Source of the DNA: Roseicella sp. DB1501
GTDB taxonomy: Bacteria > Pseudomonadota > Alphaproteobacteria > Acetobacterales > Acetobacteraceae
Length of the DNA stretch: 64,000 bases
Reading direction: 5' to 3'
NCBI RefSeq assembly: GCF_013112485.1
Contig: NZ_JABFHG010000005.1
Coordinates: 124,001-188,000 of the forward strand
Position numbers and translations under genes: made by a program. Under the pieces are notes generated by a model that saw nothing but the letters and a program-made list of their open reading frames with translations, did not search any database and was not told the DNA's origin. The stretch's first letter is position 1. Every line of letters begins with the position of its first letter. Shown piece after piece: positions 1-8,950 of this stretch.

Positions 1-566
1 GCGCCGCCCTGCTGTTCGAGGCCGCGCGCGAGCGGCTCGGCCGCGTCAGCCTCCTGGTCCACAGCGCCAGCCCGAAGCGGCAGGAAGGCGAGACGGCGCT
101 TGCCGTGTCGCCGGAGGCCTGGCGGCAGATGGTCGCGGTCAATCTCGAGGCCGGCTTCCAGCTCGGCCAGCTGGCGGGGCGGCACATGCGGGACACGGCG
201 GCGGGCGGGCCGCGCGGGCGGATGCTCTACGTCACCTCGCTGCATGCCGGCTCGCCGCGCAACCTGCCGCATTACAGCGCCAGCAAGGCCGGGCTGACCA
301 TGGTGATGCAGGAGCTGGCGCGCGCCCTTGGCCCCCATGGCATCCGGGTGAACGCCATCGCGCCCGGCGCCATCGCCGGCGGCGGCTTCCAGGCCGATCC
401 GGCGCTCGCCGCGCGGATCGCGCTCGGCCGGCTCGGCCAGGCGGAGGATGTCGCGCGCATGGCCGTCGCCCTGCTCGCCGACCGCTTTTCGGCCTATGTC
501 ACCGGCACGACGGTGGTGGTGGATGGCGGCCTTGCCCTGTCCAATTGGATCCCGACGCGGGAATGA
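1..566 (+). CDS. SDR family oxidoreductase, C-terminal part (5' end outside window)
   Basis: The reading frame is open from base 3, so only about 187 C-terminal residues of a short-chain dehydrogenase/reductase are present; the Rossmann nucleotide-binding start lies upstream. Visible family marks are the N-S-A-type segment near base 60 (LLVHSAS), the catalytic Y-x3-K (YSASKAG, about base 273), the following GIRVNAIAPG segment, and the C-terminal TGTTVVVDGG that closes classical SDRs. An internal GTG at 105 is not the true start because conserved sequence continues upstream of it. The substrate cannot be told. The TGA overlaps the ATG of the next gene (ATGA at 563-566), so the two are probably translationally coupled. 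Confidence 0.9.
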   Translation, partial: AALLFEAARERLGRVSLLVHSASPKRQEGETALAVSPEAWRQMVAVNLEAGFQLGQLAGRHMRDTAAGGPRGRMLYVTSLHAGSPRNLPHYSASKAGLTMVMQELARALGPHGIRVNAIAPGAIAGGGFQADPALAARIALGRLGQAEDVARMAVALLADRFSAYVTGTTVVVDGGLALSNWIPTRE

Positions 567-1297
567 GGCGCCTCGTCCCCGGCCGGCGCCTCCTGCTCGG
601 CCTCTCGCCGCTGCTGCTCGCCGCCGGCGGCGAGCCGGCGATCCGGCTGCTGAGCGCCGGCGCGGTCGAGCCGGGCATCGCCGCGGCCGTCGCCGCCTTC
701 CGGGCGCAGACCGGCCGGGCGGTGCAGATCGCCTATGCCACGGCGCCGCAGCTGCGGGAGCGGATGCTCGCCGGCGAGCGGCCGGATCTCCTGGTCGCGC
801 CGGCGGCGCTGCTCGACAGCCTCGGCGACCGCTTGGCGGGGCCCGCCTTGCCGCTCGGGCGGGTCGGGATCGGGGTGGTGGTGCGCCGGGGCGCGCCGGC
901 CCCGGCGATCCGCGACGCGGCGACCCTGCGCGCAGCCGTCGAGTCGGCCGATGCGGTGGTGTTCAACCGCGCCTCGACCGGCCTGGCGATGGAGCGGCTC
1001 TTCGCGCGGCTCGGCCTCGCCGCGCTGCTGGCGGAAAAGGCACGGCGCTATGCGACCGGGGCGGAGGTGATGCAGCACCTGCTGCAGGGGGACGGCGCCG
1101 AGCTCGGCTTCGGCGCCACGACCGAGATCGCCCAGGTGCCGGCATTGCAGGCGCTCGGCCCGCTGCCTGACGCGTTGCAGAGCTACACCGCCTATGGCGC
1201 GGCGGCGCTGCCGGACGGCGCGGGCGAGGCGCTGCTGCAATTCCTCGCCGGCTCCGAGGCCCGGCGCGCCTTCACGGCGTCCGGCATCGAGCCATGA
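563..1297 (+). CDS. Periplasmic substrate-binding protein, ModA-like
   Basis: A 244-aa protein resembling the molybdate/tungstate or sulfate-type type II periplasmic binding fold: an N-terminal signal sequence (basic RRLVPGRR then a hydrophobic stretch), the opening strand IRLLSAGAVEPGI, the hinge-side segment RPDLLVAPAALLDSL, and a C-terminal half with GAELGFGATTEI and a final FLAGSEARRAF helix typical of ModA-like proteins. I start it at ATG 563, which overlaps the preceding stop (ATGA); a TTG at 545 in the same frame is less likely. No permease or ATPase gene follows, so the partner transporter, if any, lies elsewhere. Ligand is unknown; many such orphan ModA-like proteins are not molybdate binders. 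Confidence 0.75.
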   Translation: MRRLVPGRRLLLGLSPLLLAAGGEPAIRLLSAGAVEPGIAAAVAAFRAQTGRAVQIAYATAPQLRERMLAGERPDLLVAPAALLDSLGDRLAGPALPLGRVGIGVVVRRGAPAPAIRDAATLRAAVESADAVVFNRASTGLAMERLFARLGLAALLAEKARRYATGAEVMQHLLQGDGAELGFGATTEIAQVPALQALGPLPDALQSYTAYGAAALPDGAGEALLQFLAGSEARRAFTASGIEP

Positions 1298-1354
1298 TGC
1301 ACGGCGCGTCCGGGCCTTGCCGCCCTGCGCCGCAACCATTGCTGCCCGTTGCCG

Positions 1355-1375
1355 TGCCGCGGCGAAGCCGCGGCA
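1355..1375. terminator. Hairpin between convergent genes
   Basis: A perfect 9-bp inverted repeat (TGCCGCGGC, GAA loop, GCCGCGGCA) lies between the ModA-like gene and the convergent dehydrogenase gene. No T-run follows, so it is a probable but unproven terminator. Confidence 0.45.
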
Positions 1376-1414
1376 GGCTGTGACGTCTCTGGGATCAGAA
1401 GCGCCTCACGGGGC

Positions 1415-1445
1415 CCCCATGACGCCGCACCGCGGTGTCATGGGG
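1415..1445. terminator. Second hairpin between convergent genes
   Basis: Arms CCCCATGAC and GTCATGGGG (9 bp) enclose a 13-nt loop that can pair partly. It sits just past the stop of the minus-strand dehydrogenase and could end transcription from either side. Confidence 0.4.
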
Positions 1446-1451
1446 AGATGA

Positions 1452-2888
1452 TCAGAGGCCCGCCTGGCTGACGAACTTCGTGTTCAGATAGGCCTCGATC
1501 GCCTCGAGCCCACCCTCCGAGCCATAGCCGCTGTCCTTGATGCCGCCGAAGGGCACCTCGGGCAGAGCCAGGCCGAGATGGTTGATCGTCATCATCCCGC
1601 TCTCGACCTTGGAGGCGATGGCGTTGGCGGTCTTGGCGCTGCGGGTGAAGGCGTAGCTGGCGAGGCCGTAGGGCAGCCGGTTCGCCTCGGCCACCACCTC
1701 CTCGAACTCCTTGAAGGGCGCGATCATGGCGACCGGCGCGAAGGGCTCCTCGTTCATCATCCGCGCCTCCTTGGAGAGGCCGGTGACGACGGTCGGCTGG
1801 TAGAAATAGCCCTTGTTGCCGATGCGCTCGCCGCCGGTGCGCACCTCGCCGCCCTTCTGCCGCGCATCGGCCATCAGCCCGTCGACCCAGGGGATGCGCC
1901 GCTCATGCACGAGCGGGCCCATCTGGGTGCCCTCCTCGAGCCCGTTGCCGACCTTCACCGCCTTGGCCGCGGCGACGAACTTCTCGACGAAGGGCTCGTA
2001 GAGCGCCTCCTGCACCAGGAAGCGGGTCGGGCTGACGCAGACCTGGCCGGCATTGCGGAACTTGGCCGCGGCCAGCGTCCTCGCCGCCAGGTCGAGATCG
2101 GCATCGTCGAAGACGATCGCCGGCGCATGCCCGCCGAGCTCCATCGTCACCCGCTTCATGTGCTGGCCGGCCAGGGCGGCGAGCTGCTTGCCGACCGGGG
2201 TCGAGCCGGTGAAGGTCACCTTGCGGATGACGGGGTGCGGGATCAGGTACTCGCTGATCTCGGCCGGGCTGCCATAGACGAGGTTCATCACCCCGGCCGG
2301 GAGTCCGGCATCGGCATAGGCGCGGATGAGCTCGGCCGGCGAGGCTGGGGTATCCTCGGGCGCCTTGACGATGATCGAGCAGCCGGTGGCGACGGCGGCC
2401 GAGAGCTTGCGGACCACCTGGTTGATCGGAAAGTTCCAGGGCGTGAAGGCGGCGACGGGGCCGACCGGCTCCTTCACCACGAGCTGATAGACGCCCTCGG
2501 CGCGGGCCGGGATGACGCGGCCATAGGCGCGGCGGGCCTCCTCGGCGAACCAGTCGATGACGTCGGCGCCCGCCATCACCTCCATCTTCGCCTCGGGCAG
2601 CGGCTTGCCCTGCTCCAGGGTCATGATGCGCGCGATGGCGTCGGCGCGGCTGCGCAGGATGTCGGCGGCCTTGCGCATCACCTTGGACCGGTCGAAGGCC
2701 GAGACCTTCTTCCACTGGGCGAAGCCCTTCTCCGCGGCGTCGAGCGCCTCGTCCAGGTCCTCCTTGCCGGCATAGGCGTAGGTGCCGATCACCTCCTCGG
2801 TCGCCGGGTTGATGACCTCGCCCGTCCGGCCGGACCGGGCATTGCGCCATTCGCCATTGATGTAGAGCTGGACGTTCGGATAGGCCAT
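1452..2888 (-). CDS. NAD(P)-dependent aldehyde dehydrogenase, succinate-semialdehyde dehydrogenase type
   Basis: A 478-aa full-length aldehyde dehydrogenase that would oxidise an aldehyde to a carboxylate in the cytoplasm. Motifs in order: PWNFP at 150-154 (cofactor loop), FTGSTPVGK around 226-234, general base Glu250 in MELGG, nucleophile Cys284 in [12 protein letters not shown], and [17 protein letters not shown] near the C-terminus. The overall sequence is closest in feel to the GabD/succinate-semialdehyde group, but a related semialdehyde is possible. The ATG at 2888 has a good ribosome site (GGAGGAG 8 nt upstream). It stands alone on the minus strand, 132 bp from the next gene. Confidence 0.9.
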   Translation of the reverse strand: MAYPNVQLYINGEWRNARSGRTGEVINPATEEVIGTYAYAGKEDLDEALDAAEKGFAQWKKVSAFDRSKVMRKAADILRSRADAIARIMTLEQGKPLPEAKMEVMAGADVIDWFAEEARRAYGRVIPARAEGVYQLVVKEPVGPVAAFTPWNFPINQVVRKLSAAVATGCSIIVKAPEDTPASPAELIRAYADAGLPAGVMNLVYGSPAEISEYLIPHPVIRKVTFTGSTPVGKQLAALAGQHMKRVTMELGGHAPAIVFDDADLDLAARTLAAAKFRNAGQVCVSPTRFLVQEALYEPFVEKFVAAAKAVKVGNGLEEGTQMGPLVHERRIPWVDGLMADARQKGGEVRTGGERIGNKGYFYQPTVVTGLSKEARMMNEEPFAPVAMIAPFKEFEEVVAEANRLPYGLASYAFTRSAKTANAIASKVESGMMTINHLGLALPEVPFGGIKDSGYGSEGGLEAIEAYLNTKFVSQAGL

Positions 2889-3020
2889 CGGCGGTTCTCC
2901 TCCAGCCCCGACCTTGCGCCGGGGCGCCTTGGCCGCGCACTTTGACCGCGGCGGCGGCGGGGGGCAATCCCGGCCCCCCCGCGGCCCATGACCCGCGGCC
3001 CGCCGATCGGGGCGCGGCGC

Positions 3021-4145
3021 TCAGGCGAGGGCGTGCAGCCGTGCCGCCAGCGCATCGAGCTGCAGCGCGAGATCGGCGGCATAGCCGAGCGCCATTAGCC
3101 GCGAGGCCCGCGCCAGCCCATCGCGGAAGGCGGGGCTGGCGCGCCATTCCCGCATCAGCGCAACCATCTCCGCGATATCCGCCGCGGCATGGCCCGGATG
3201 CTCGGCCGGCAGCCCGGCGAAGGCGTGCCGCGTGCCGAGAATCGGCCGGCCATGCGCCAGCGCCTCCACGGTCTTGATCTTCAGCCCGGTGCCCGGGACC
3301 ATCGGGTTCAGCACGCAATCGACGGCGTCGTAGAAGATCGCCGGGTCCGCCACCTCGCCCAGCCGCTGCGGGTGGCTGGCCAGGACCAGGTCGTGCCGCT
3401 GCAGGATCCGCCCGGCGAGCAGCCAGGGCATGCCGCCCGCCTCCGCCAGCGCCGCGTCCAGCGCCCGTACCGAGGCAATGTTCCAGGGATTGGCGCTGCC
3501 GAGATAGCCGAAGGGCGAGCGGGGCGGCCCCGCCGGCATGCTGTCGAGGAAGCGCAGCGGCGGCATGTGGCCGATGGTCGTCACCGGCGTCGCGGACCGC
3601 CGCCGCAACTCCTCCGACTCCTCCTCCTGGATGCCGATGACGAGGTCGGCGCGCGCCAAGCCCCGTCCCTCCTCGGCGATGGTGGTGAAGAACCAGGAGG
3701 GGTCGATGCCGGCGGCCAGCGCGACGAGATGCCGGTCGCCGAAGAGGTCATGGGTGTCGATGATGCGGAAGGCGTCCGGCACCGCCTCCAGCACCCGTGA
3801 CATCCAGACATAGTTCACCAGCACCGCATCGTAGCGCGCCTGCCTCTGCAAGGCGGCGACATGCTCGACGAGCGAGGCGTCGCACCAGTCGTCCAGCCCC
3901 CAGACGCCGGGTAAGCGCATGGCGCCCGTCGGCACCGGCGGCACGAGATGCAGCGCCCGCCAGAAGCCCGCCATGGCGTCGCGCTGCGCCGGGCTGCAGC
4001 CCTCGGTGGCGTAGTAGAGGAAGTCGCAGGCCACGCCGCGGGCCATCAGCCCGGCGCCGAGCCCCTGGATGCGGGCGGAATTGCCCTGGTCGGTGGGATG
4101 CGAGGGCGCCGGCGAGACCACCAGCAGGCGCGGGCTGCGCGTCAT
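3021..4145 (-). CDS. Glycosyltransferase, GT4-like
   Basis: A 374-aa cytoplasmic glycosyltransferase of the GT-B fold. The N-terminal domain opens with LLVVSPAPSHPTDQGNSARI, a donor/acceptor loop typical of GT4 enzymes; the C-terminal domain holds FGYLGSANPWN, then DCVLNPMVPGTGLKIKTVEAL and the GRPILGT strand that bind the nucleotide-sugar. The start ATG overlaps the stop of the upstream unknown gene (ATGA), so it is the last gene of a three-gene minus-strand operon (6594 to 3021). Sugar and acceptor are unknown; the neighbours suggest cell-surface glycan or protein glycosylation rather than central metabolism. Confidence 0.85.
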   Translation of the reverse strand: MTRSPRLLVVSPAPSHPTDQGNSARIQGLGAGLMARGVACDFLYYATEGCSPAQRDAMAGFWRALHLVPPVPTGAMRLPGVWGLDDWCDASLVEHVAALQRQARYDAVLVNYVWMSRVLEAVPDAFRIIDTHDLFGDRHLVALAAGIDPSWFFTTIAEEGRGLARADLVIGIQEEESEELRRRSATPVTTIGHMPPLRFLDSMPAGPPRSPFGYLGSANPWNIASVRALDAALAEAGGMPWLLAGRILQRHDLVLASHPQRLGEVADPAIFYDAVDCVLNPMVPGTGLKIKTVEALAHGRPILGTRHAFAGLPAEHPGHAAADIAEMVALMREWRASPAFRDGLARASRLMALGYAADLALQLDALAARLHALA

Positions 4146-5131
4146 GCGGCGAATTCCAGCGAGAGCAGGACCGCGCCCGCCGGTGCCTCGGCGGGCAGAG
4201 CGAGGCCGACGAGGCTGGCTTGGCCGGCCTGCATCCGCGCCGGCGCCTCGATCACCACGCTCCCCTCGTCATCGGCGCGCCATTGCGTCTGCAGCCGCAG
4301 GCCATCGAGGAACAGGGCCGGCATCCGCGTCGGCGACAGCCCGCGCAGCCGCAGCCGCAGCCAAGCCTGGCGGGCGGGCATGCCGCCGAGCAGCAGCCGG
4401 ACCTGCCGCGCCGCGCCGAGGCGCAGCCCCTCCCCCGCCTCTATCCCCGCCGCCGGCGCGGCGGGCAGGTCGTGCCACAGCGTCGCGCCCGGCAAGCGCA
4501 GCGACGGCGCCCGTTCGGCGCCGATGGCGAGCATCCCGAGGCTGGCGAGGCCACCCGTCACCAGCCGCCCGCCGACCTGCCAGGCGCGGCCGCCGCCGAG
4601 CTGGGCGGCGAGGCCATGCGCCGCATCCTGCAGCCGGGTGAAGACCGGCGCCACCGCATCGGGCGGCAGCAGCAGGTCCCAGCGCTCGATCCGCGCCAGC
4701 GTGCCGACGAGCAGCATGATGCGGCCGCGCTCCGGCCCGGGCGGCGGCGGCAGGCCCTCGGTCCGGCCGTGCCGTAGCAGCAGCGCCCCGGCCTCCAGCA
4801 GCCGTGCCAGGGCCGGCGGGGGGACGCCGTCGAGCGCCAGCAGCAGAGCCGCCTCGCTCTCCAGCGTGGCGAGGAGCGCCGCATCCGCCGCCGGGTCGAG
4901 CCCGAAGATCGGCATGCCCTGCGGTCCCCCCCATGCCCCCCCATGCGCTCCTTGCCGGAAGCGCCCGAGCAGCGCCGCCTCGGCCGGTGCCAGCCGCGCC
5001 GGATCGGCGATGCCGCAGAGCGCCCCCGGCCACCAGCCGAGCAGCGGCGCCGCGGGCAGGCCGAGATCGAGCAGGCGCAGCGCCGGCAGGGCCTCGCGCA
5101 GCAGGCAGGCGAGGACACCGCCGCCGCTCAT
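4142..5131 (-). CDS. Protein of unknown function between two glycosyltransferases
   Basis: A 329-aa protein that I do not recognise. It has no clear signal peptide or membrane span. The first ~130 residues are Leu/Ala/Gly-rich and helical; the C-terminal ~130 residues look like alternating beta strands (VRLLLGG, AWLRLRLRGL, GSVVIEAPA, GAVLLSLEFAA), a pattern typical of beta-sandwich modules that accompany glycan enzymes. Start and stop overlap the flanking glycosyltransferase genes by 4 bp each (ATGA at 5128-5131 and 4142-4145), so the three products are almost certainly made together. A role in the same glycan pathway is inference from context only. Confidence 0.7.
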   Translation of the reverse strand: MSGGGVLACLLREALPALRLLDLGLPAAPLLGWWPGALCGIADPARLAPAEAALLGRFRQGAHGGAWGGPQGMPIFGLDPAADAALLATLESEAALLLALDGVPPPALARLLEAGALLLRHGRTEGLPPPPGPERGRIMLLVGTLARIERWDLLLPPDAVAPVFTRLQDAAHGLAAQLGGGRAWQVGGRLVTGGLASLGMLAIGAERAPSLRLPGATLWHDLPAAPAAGIEAGEGLRLGAARQVRLLLGGMPARQAWLRLRLRGLSPTRMPALFLDGLRLQTQWRADDEGSVVIEAPARMQAGQASLVGLALPAEAPAGAVLLSLEFAA

Positions 5132-6594
5132 GCCGGCCAGCCGAGTTGGAGGTCGAGCAACAGGCCGGGCCGAGGCGTGCGCTGGACCCGCATCGCCAGC
5201 AGGTCGGCCGAGGCCGGCAGCAGGCCGCGCAGCAGCGCGGGGCGGTCCAGCGTCAGCGCGGCCAAGCCGGGCAGGTCAGGCATGGCGAGCAGCAGCCGGC
5301 AGCGGCCCTGCCGCCCGGCGAGCATCGCCGCGACCTGCGCCGGCCGCAGCCCCGCCCCGGCCTCGAGCACCAGCAGCGGCGGCGGGTCCGGCAGGGCCGT
5401 GCCGGCAACCGGCCGGTCGAGCGACTCCTCGATCACCTCGCGGTAGCGCGCCGCGACGGCCGGGAGGGCCATCTCGGCGAGGGCGAATCGCCGGCCCAGG
5501 GCGCCGATCCCGGCGGCGCGGTCGGGGGCCGCCGCCAGCGCCCGCAGCGTCTCGCCCAGGATGCGCGGCGTGCCGGTCAGCGGCAGCTGCAGCACCGCGT
5601 CGCGCGGCAGCTCGGCATAGGCGCCGGTCTCGGACACGATGCAGCAGGTGCCGGCGGCGAAGGCGCGCGCCAGCGAGCCCGAGCTCTCGCCGCTCGAGGG
5701 GAAGCGCAGGTTCACCAGCACATCCGCCGCCGCGATGTGGTCATCGAGCACGGTCTCCTCGCAGTAGCCGGTCACCCGGGCGATGGCGGCGACCGCCGGC
5801 CGCTCGGCGATGGCGGCGCCGAGGGCGTATTCCTCCGCCCGCTCGGCGCCGGCATGGATCCAGCGCAGCCGCGCGCCGTGGGCGAGCGCCATGTCGAGCG
5901 CCGCGATCAGCCAGTCGAAGCGCTTGGCCGCGGTGGCGAAGCCCGCCGTGAGCACCAGGAATTCCCCTTGCTCAAGGCCGAGCCGGGCGCGCGCCGCGCC
6001 GCGTGAGGGCATCTGCCCCGGCGGCATGAAATGCGGGATCACCGCCACATGCGCGGTCGCCGCGGGTCCGTGCGCCAGGCGCAGGCGGTTGCGGGCGAAG
6101 CGGGAATGCACGACGACCGCCCGCGACCGCGCCAGGACCTCGCCGGCGAGGTCGAAGAGGAGGTGGTTGGCCCGGCTCTGCAGCCCCTCCTCCCGCCGGT
6201 GCCGGCCATAGACCGCCGCCAGCCCCGGCAAGGCGGCCGCCATGCCGGCATCGATCGCGGCGGCCGGCTCGCCGGTGGTCTCATAGAGGTACAGCAGGCC
6301 CGGATCGTGCAGCGTGGTCACGCCCGGCATGCGGCGCAGGCCGCGCAAGACGAAGCCATGCCCCGGATTGTTGCCGATCTGGTGCAGCACGCGCGGCCCC
6401 GCCCCGCGATGGGCGAGCGCCGGATCGACCAGCGCCACCCCCTCCGGCGCCCGGGCCAGCCAGTCGTCGCAGGCCGCCCGGCAGTCGTAATGCCCGTCCA
6501 GCCCGCCGAGCAGTCCATGGGCATAGTCGGCAATGCCGTTGCGCTCGGGCGGCAAGGGCGTCCAGACGGTCAAGGTGTCTCGCGCGGCGGTCAT
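5128..6594 (-). CDS. Glycosyltransferase, GT4-like, with C-terminal extension
   Basis: A 488-aa protein, first gene of the minus-strand trio. It starts with VWTPLPPERNGIADYAHGLL, the N-terminal loop common in GT4 enzymes (PxxxGIADY). The middle has HQIGNNPGHGF and VVVHSRFARNRL; the C-terminal GT-B half has VLTAGFATAAKRFDWLI, then DVLVNLRFPSSGESSGSLARAFAAGTCCIVSETGAYAELP, the nucleotide-sugar phosphate-binding region with its E-x7-E spacing. After about residue 400 there is an extra ~90-aa tail not needed for the GT fold. The promoter region (6595-6691) is shared with the divergent gene at 6692. Confidence 0.85.
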   Translation of the reverse strand: MTAARDTLTVWTPLPPERNGIADYAHGLLGGLDGHYDCRAACDDWLARAPEGVALVDPALAHRGAGPRVLHQIGNNPGHGFVLRGLRRMPGVTTLHDPGLLYLYETTGEPAAAIDAGMAAALPGLAAVYGRHRREEGLQSRANHLLFDLAGEVLARSRAVVVHSRFARNRLRLAHGPAATAHVAVIPHFMPPGQMPSRGAARARLGLEQGEFLVLTAGFATAAKRFDWLIAALDMALAHGARLRWIHAGAERAEEYALGAAIAERPAVAAIARVTGYCEETVLDDHIAAADVLVNLRFPSSGESSGSLARAFAAGTCCIVSETGAYAELPRDAVLQLPLTGTPRILGETLRALAAAPDRAAGIGALGRRFALAEMALPAVAARYREVIEESLDRPVAGTALPDPPPLLVLEAGAGLRPAQVAAMLAGRQGRCRLLLAMPDLPGLAALTLDRPALLRGLLPASADLLAMRVQRTPRPGLLLDLQLGWPA

Positions 6595-6610
6595 GATCCG
6601 GTCGGTTCAG

Positions 6611-6642
6611 GCCGTTCGACCCTGAACGGCGGTTCGTGAACC
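6611..6642. promoter_or_regulatory. Two palindromes in an AT-rich divergent promoter region
   Basis: GCCGTTC-N6-GAACGGC (6611-6630) is a perfect 7-bp inverted repeat, followed at once by the palindrome GGTTC-GT-GAACC (6631-6642). They lie between the divergent glycosyltransferase operon and the gene at 6692, next to an unusually AT-rich stretch (about 6643-6690) for this genome. They look like operator sites for a dimeric regulator. Confidence 0.45.
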
Positions 6643-6691
6643 AATGGTTGATTATCTTTTGTATTGTTCTCTTGTAACTTGGCATTACGTC

Positions 6692-8038
6692 ATGGTAACC
6701 GCCGAGGTCATGGACGGCTTCCAGGCGATCTTCTGCCCTCTCATTCCGCTCGGTCTCGGGCCCGATGGGCTGAGCCTGCGGGCCCTGCGCCCCTTCCATG
6801 AGGCGGAGACCTTGCTGCTGCATTGCCGCGGCATCGAAGTGGGGCGTCTCCACCTGCCGGCCGGGCTGCAGCAGGGCGAACTCTGCGCCATCCCCATCAC
6901 ACGGTTGCCGCGGGTGCCGCTGCCGACGGAGCTGCGCATCGCCGCCACGCGCGACGGCCGCGACCTCGCCACCCCCTGGCGCATCGACAGCGCCGACGCG
7001 GCCCTTTCGCTGCTCGGGCCGCCGGAGATCCGGATCGAGGATCTCCGCATGGATCACGGCGTGCTGCGCGGCACGGCGCGCGAGGCGCGCAACGGTCTGC
7101 TCGAGCCGGTGCTTTATGCCCGGATCAACGGCGCCGGGGCGCGCATCGTCAGCATCGAATCGCCGGTCGGCCTGCCGGAGGGCGGCTGCGCCTTCCGCTT
7201 CGCGCTGCCGATCCATCCGGCCGACCTGACGGAGGCGGGGCTGTCCGTCTCGCTGCTGCTCATCGGCCAGGAGACGCCGGTCGCGCATTTCGCCTGGACC
7301 CGACACGGCGCCGGCGCGGCGGAGCGACGACTGGCCGAGCTCGATGGCCGGCTGCGGCAGATCGAGGAGGACGCGGCCACGGCGCAGCAGGGGCTGCAAT
7401 CGGCGCTCGAGCGCCGGCTCGCCCTGCAGCAGGAGCGGATCGACGCCTTCATCGCCGCGGCCTCGACCCTGCTCTTCGACCGCCTCGCCGGCGCGCCGGC
7501 CGCTTGCGCCGATGCGCTGCGCGGCCTGCTGGCGAGCGGCGGCGCCGTGGCGGCCGGCGAGCCGATGCTCGACCGCCTGGCGGAGCGGCTGGAATTGCCG
7601 CTCGATTCGGGGCTGTTCGGCGCCGGCTGGCACCGCGAGGAGGTCTATCCGCACGGCTCCTTCCGCTGGATGGGGCCGCGCGGCTTGCTGCTGAACCCGG
7701 TCGCCGAGCGCGCGCTCGGCGCGGTCACGCTCGAGGTCACCGGCCTCTATCGCGCCGCCGCGCCGGCCCTCGTGGCGCAGTTCGACGACGCCGCAGCCGA
7801 GGTGAGCGTGACGGCCAGGGAGGGCGGCACCTTCTCGGTGCGGCTGGTGCATCCGCAGGGCCCGCAGCCGGTCCGCCTGCTCCGCCTGGCAAGCCAGACC
7901 GGCGGCTGCCCCGCCGACGAGGGCGAGAGCGGCGACCGCCGCATGCTCGCCATCGCCGTCTCCCGCGTGGTCTTCGAATACACCGCCGGCGCCGAGCCTG
8001 ATCCGGTGAGCCCGGAGGAATACGCCGTCGCGCTCTGA
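6692..8038 (+). CDS. Unknown protein with two beta-rich regions around a coiled coil
   Basis: About 448 aa, not recognised. The N-terminal ~210 residues are beta-rich with short repeated strand patterns; residues around 215-260 (RLAELDGRLRQIEEDAATAQQ and on) form a heptad-like helix; the C-terminal part contains GWHREEVYPHGSFRWMGPRG, a W..E.y..g.FRWMG pattern that I associate with beta-sandwich modules near glycosyltransferases, and then more strands. The start is uncertain: in-frame ATGs occur at 6644, 6692 and 6710, none with a strong ribosome site; 6644 lies inside the AT-rich promoter-like stretch. Divergent from the three-gene glycosyltransferase operon, so a shared surface-glycan role is possible. 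Confidence 0.7.
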   Translation: MVTAEVMDGFQAIFCPLIPLGLGPDGLSLRALRPFHEAETLLLHCRGIEVGRLHLPAGLQQGELCAIPITRLPRVPLPTELRIAATRDGRDLATPWRIDSADAALSLLGPPEIRIEDLRMDHGVLRGTAREARNGLLEPVLYARINGAGARIVSIESPVGLPEGGCAFRFALPIHPADLTEAGLSVSLLLIGQETPVAHFAWTRHGAGAAERRLAELDGRLRQIEEDAATAQQGLQSALERRLALQQERIDAFIAAASTLLFDRLAGAPAACADALRGLLASGGAVAAGEPMLDRLAERLELPLDSGLFGAGWHREEVYPHGSFRWMGPRGLLLNPVAERALGAVTLEVTGLYRAAAPALVAQFDDAAAEVSVTAREGGTFSVRLVHPQGPQPVRLLRLASQTGGCPADEGESGDRRMLAIAVSRVVFEYTAGAEPDPVSPEEYAVAL

Positions 8039-8051
8039 GGCGCCGCGCGCC

Positions 8052-8101
8052 GCGTTGACCGGGTGCGTTGACCGGGTGCGTTGACCGGGTGCGTTGACCG
8101 G
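8052..8101. repeat. 13-bp tandem repeat, 3.8 copies
   Basis: The unit GCGTTGACCGGGT is repeated perfectly at 8052-8064, 8065-8077 and 8078-8090, with an 11-bp partial copy at 8091-8101. It fills the gap between the stop at 8038 and the SDR gene at 8173. Each unit contains TTGACC, which resembles a -35 hexamer. Confidence 0.95.
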
Positions 8102-8172
8102 CCGCCGCTTTGGCGGGAGCCTCGGTGCCCGGCGCCGCGGGCGCCGACCGGCACGGCAGCGAGGGGCGCGAC

Positions 8173-8934
8173 ATGGAATTGCAGGGCATCTCGGCACTCG
8201 TCACCGGCGGCGGGTCGGGCCTCGGCGCGGCGACGGCGGAGGCCCTCGCCGCCGCCGGCGCGAAGCCCGTCCTTCTCGACATGCGCGCCGAGGCGGCCGA
8301 GGCGGTCGCGGCCCGCATCGGCGGCACCGCCGTTGCGGGCGACGTCGCCGATCCGGCCGCGGTGGAGGCGGCGCTCGACGCCGCGGCCGGTCTCGGCCCG
8401 CTCCGCCTCGTCGTCTCCTGCGCCGGCATCGCGCCGCCGGCCCGGGTGGTCGGGCGCGACGGGCCACACGACCTCGCCCTCTTCGAGCGGGTGATCCGGG
8501 TGAACCTGATCGGCACCTTCAACGTGCTGCGCCTCGCCGCCGCGCGCATGCAGGCGCTCGATCCCGTCGGGCCGGATGGCGAGCGCGGGCTGATCGTCAA
8601 CACCGCCTCCATCGCCGCCTATGAGGGGCAGTTCGGCCAGTGCGCCTATGCCTCCAGCAAGGCCGGCGTCGTCGGGCTGGCGCTGCCGGCGGCGCGCGAG
8701 CTGGCGCGCAGCGGCATCCGGGTGATGACCATCGCGCCCGGGCTGATGGAGACGCCGATGCTGGCTGGCCTGCCCGATCCGGCGCGGGAGGCGCTCATGA
8801 AATTGCCGCTTTTCCCGAAGCGCCTCGGCGAGGATCGCGACTTCGCCCGCCTGGTGCTGGCGATCGCGGACAACCCGATGCTGAACGGCGAGACGATCCG
8901 GCTCGACGGCGCGCTCCGGCTGCCGCCGCAGTAG
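8173..8934 (+). CDS. SDR dehydrogenase, 3-hydroxyacyl-CoA dehydrogenase type II (HSD10)-like
   Basis: A 253-aa classical SDR. TGGGSGLGAATA (residues ~11-22) binds the dinucleotide, the catalytic Ser lies in NTASIAAYEGQ and the Tyr/Lys pair in YASSKAG; MTIAPGLMETPML and the C-terminal DNPMLNGETIRLDGALR are characteristic of the HSD10/3-hydroxyacyl-CoA dehydrogenase group that acts on 3-hydroxy-2-methylacyl-CoA and related beta-oxidation intermediates with NAD+. ATG 8173 has GAGGGG 8 nt upstream; an in-frame TTG at 8110 would add a non-conserved leader. Neighbouring CoA genes fit a role in short or branched acyl-CoA catabolism. Confidence 0.88.
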   Translation: MELQGISALVTGGGSGLGAATAEALAAAGAKPVLLDMRAEAAEAVAARIGGTAVAGDVADPAAVEAALDAAAGLGPLRLVVSCAGIAPPARVVGRDGPHDLALFERVIRVNLIGTFNVLRLAAARMQALDPVGPDGERGLIVNTASIAAYEGQFGQCAYASSKAGVVGLALPAARELARSGIRVMTIAPGLMETPMLAGLPDPAREALMKLPLFPKRLGEDRDFARLVLAIADNPMLNGETIRLDGALRLPPQ

Positions 8935-8950
8935 CGGCCGCGCCGCGGCC

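Noticed and set aside
8052-8101. Possible CRISPR-like array
   Set aside because: The 13-bp units are directly adjacent with no spacers and no cas genes are near.
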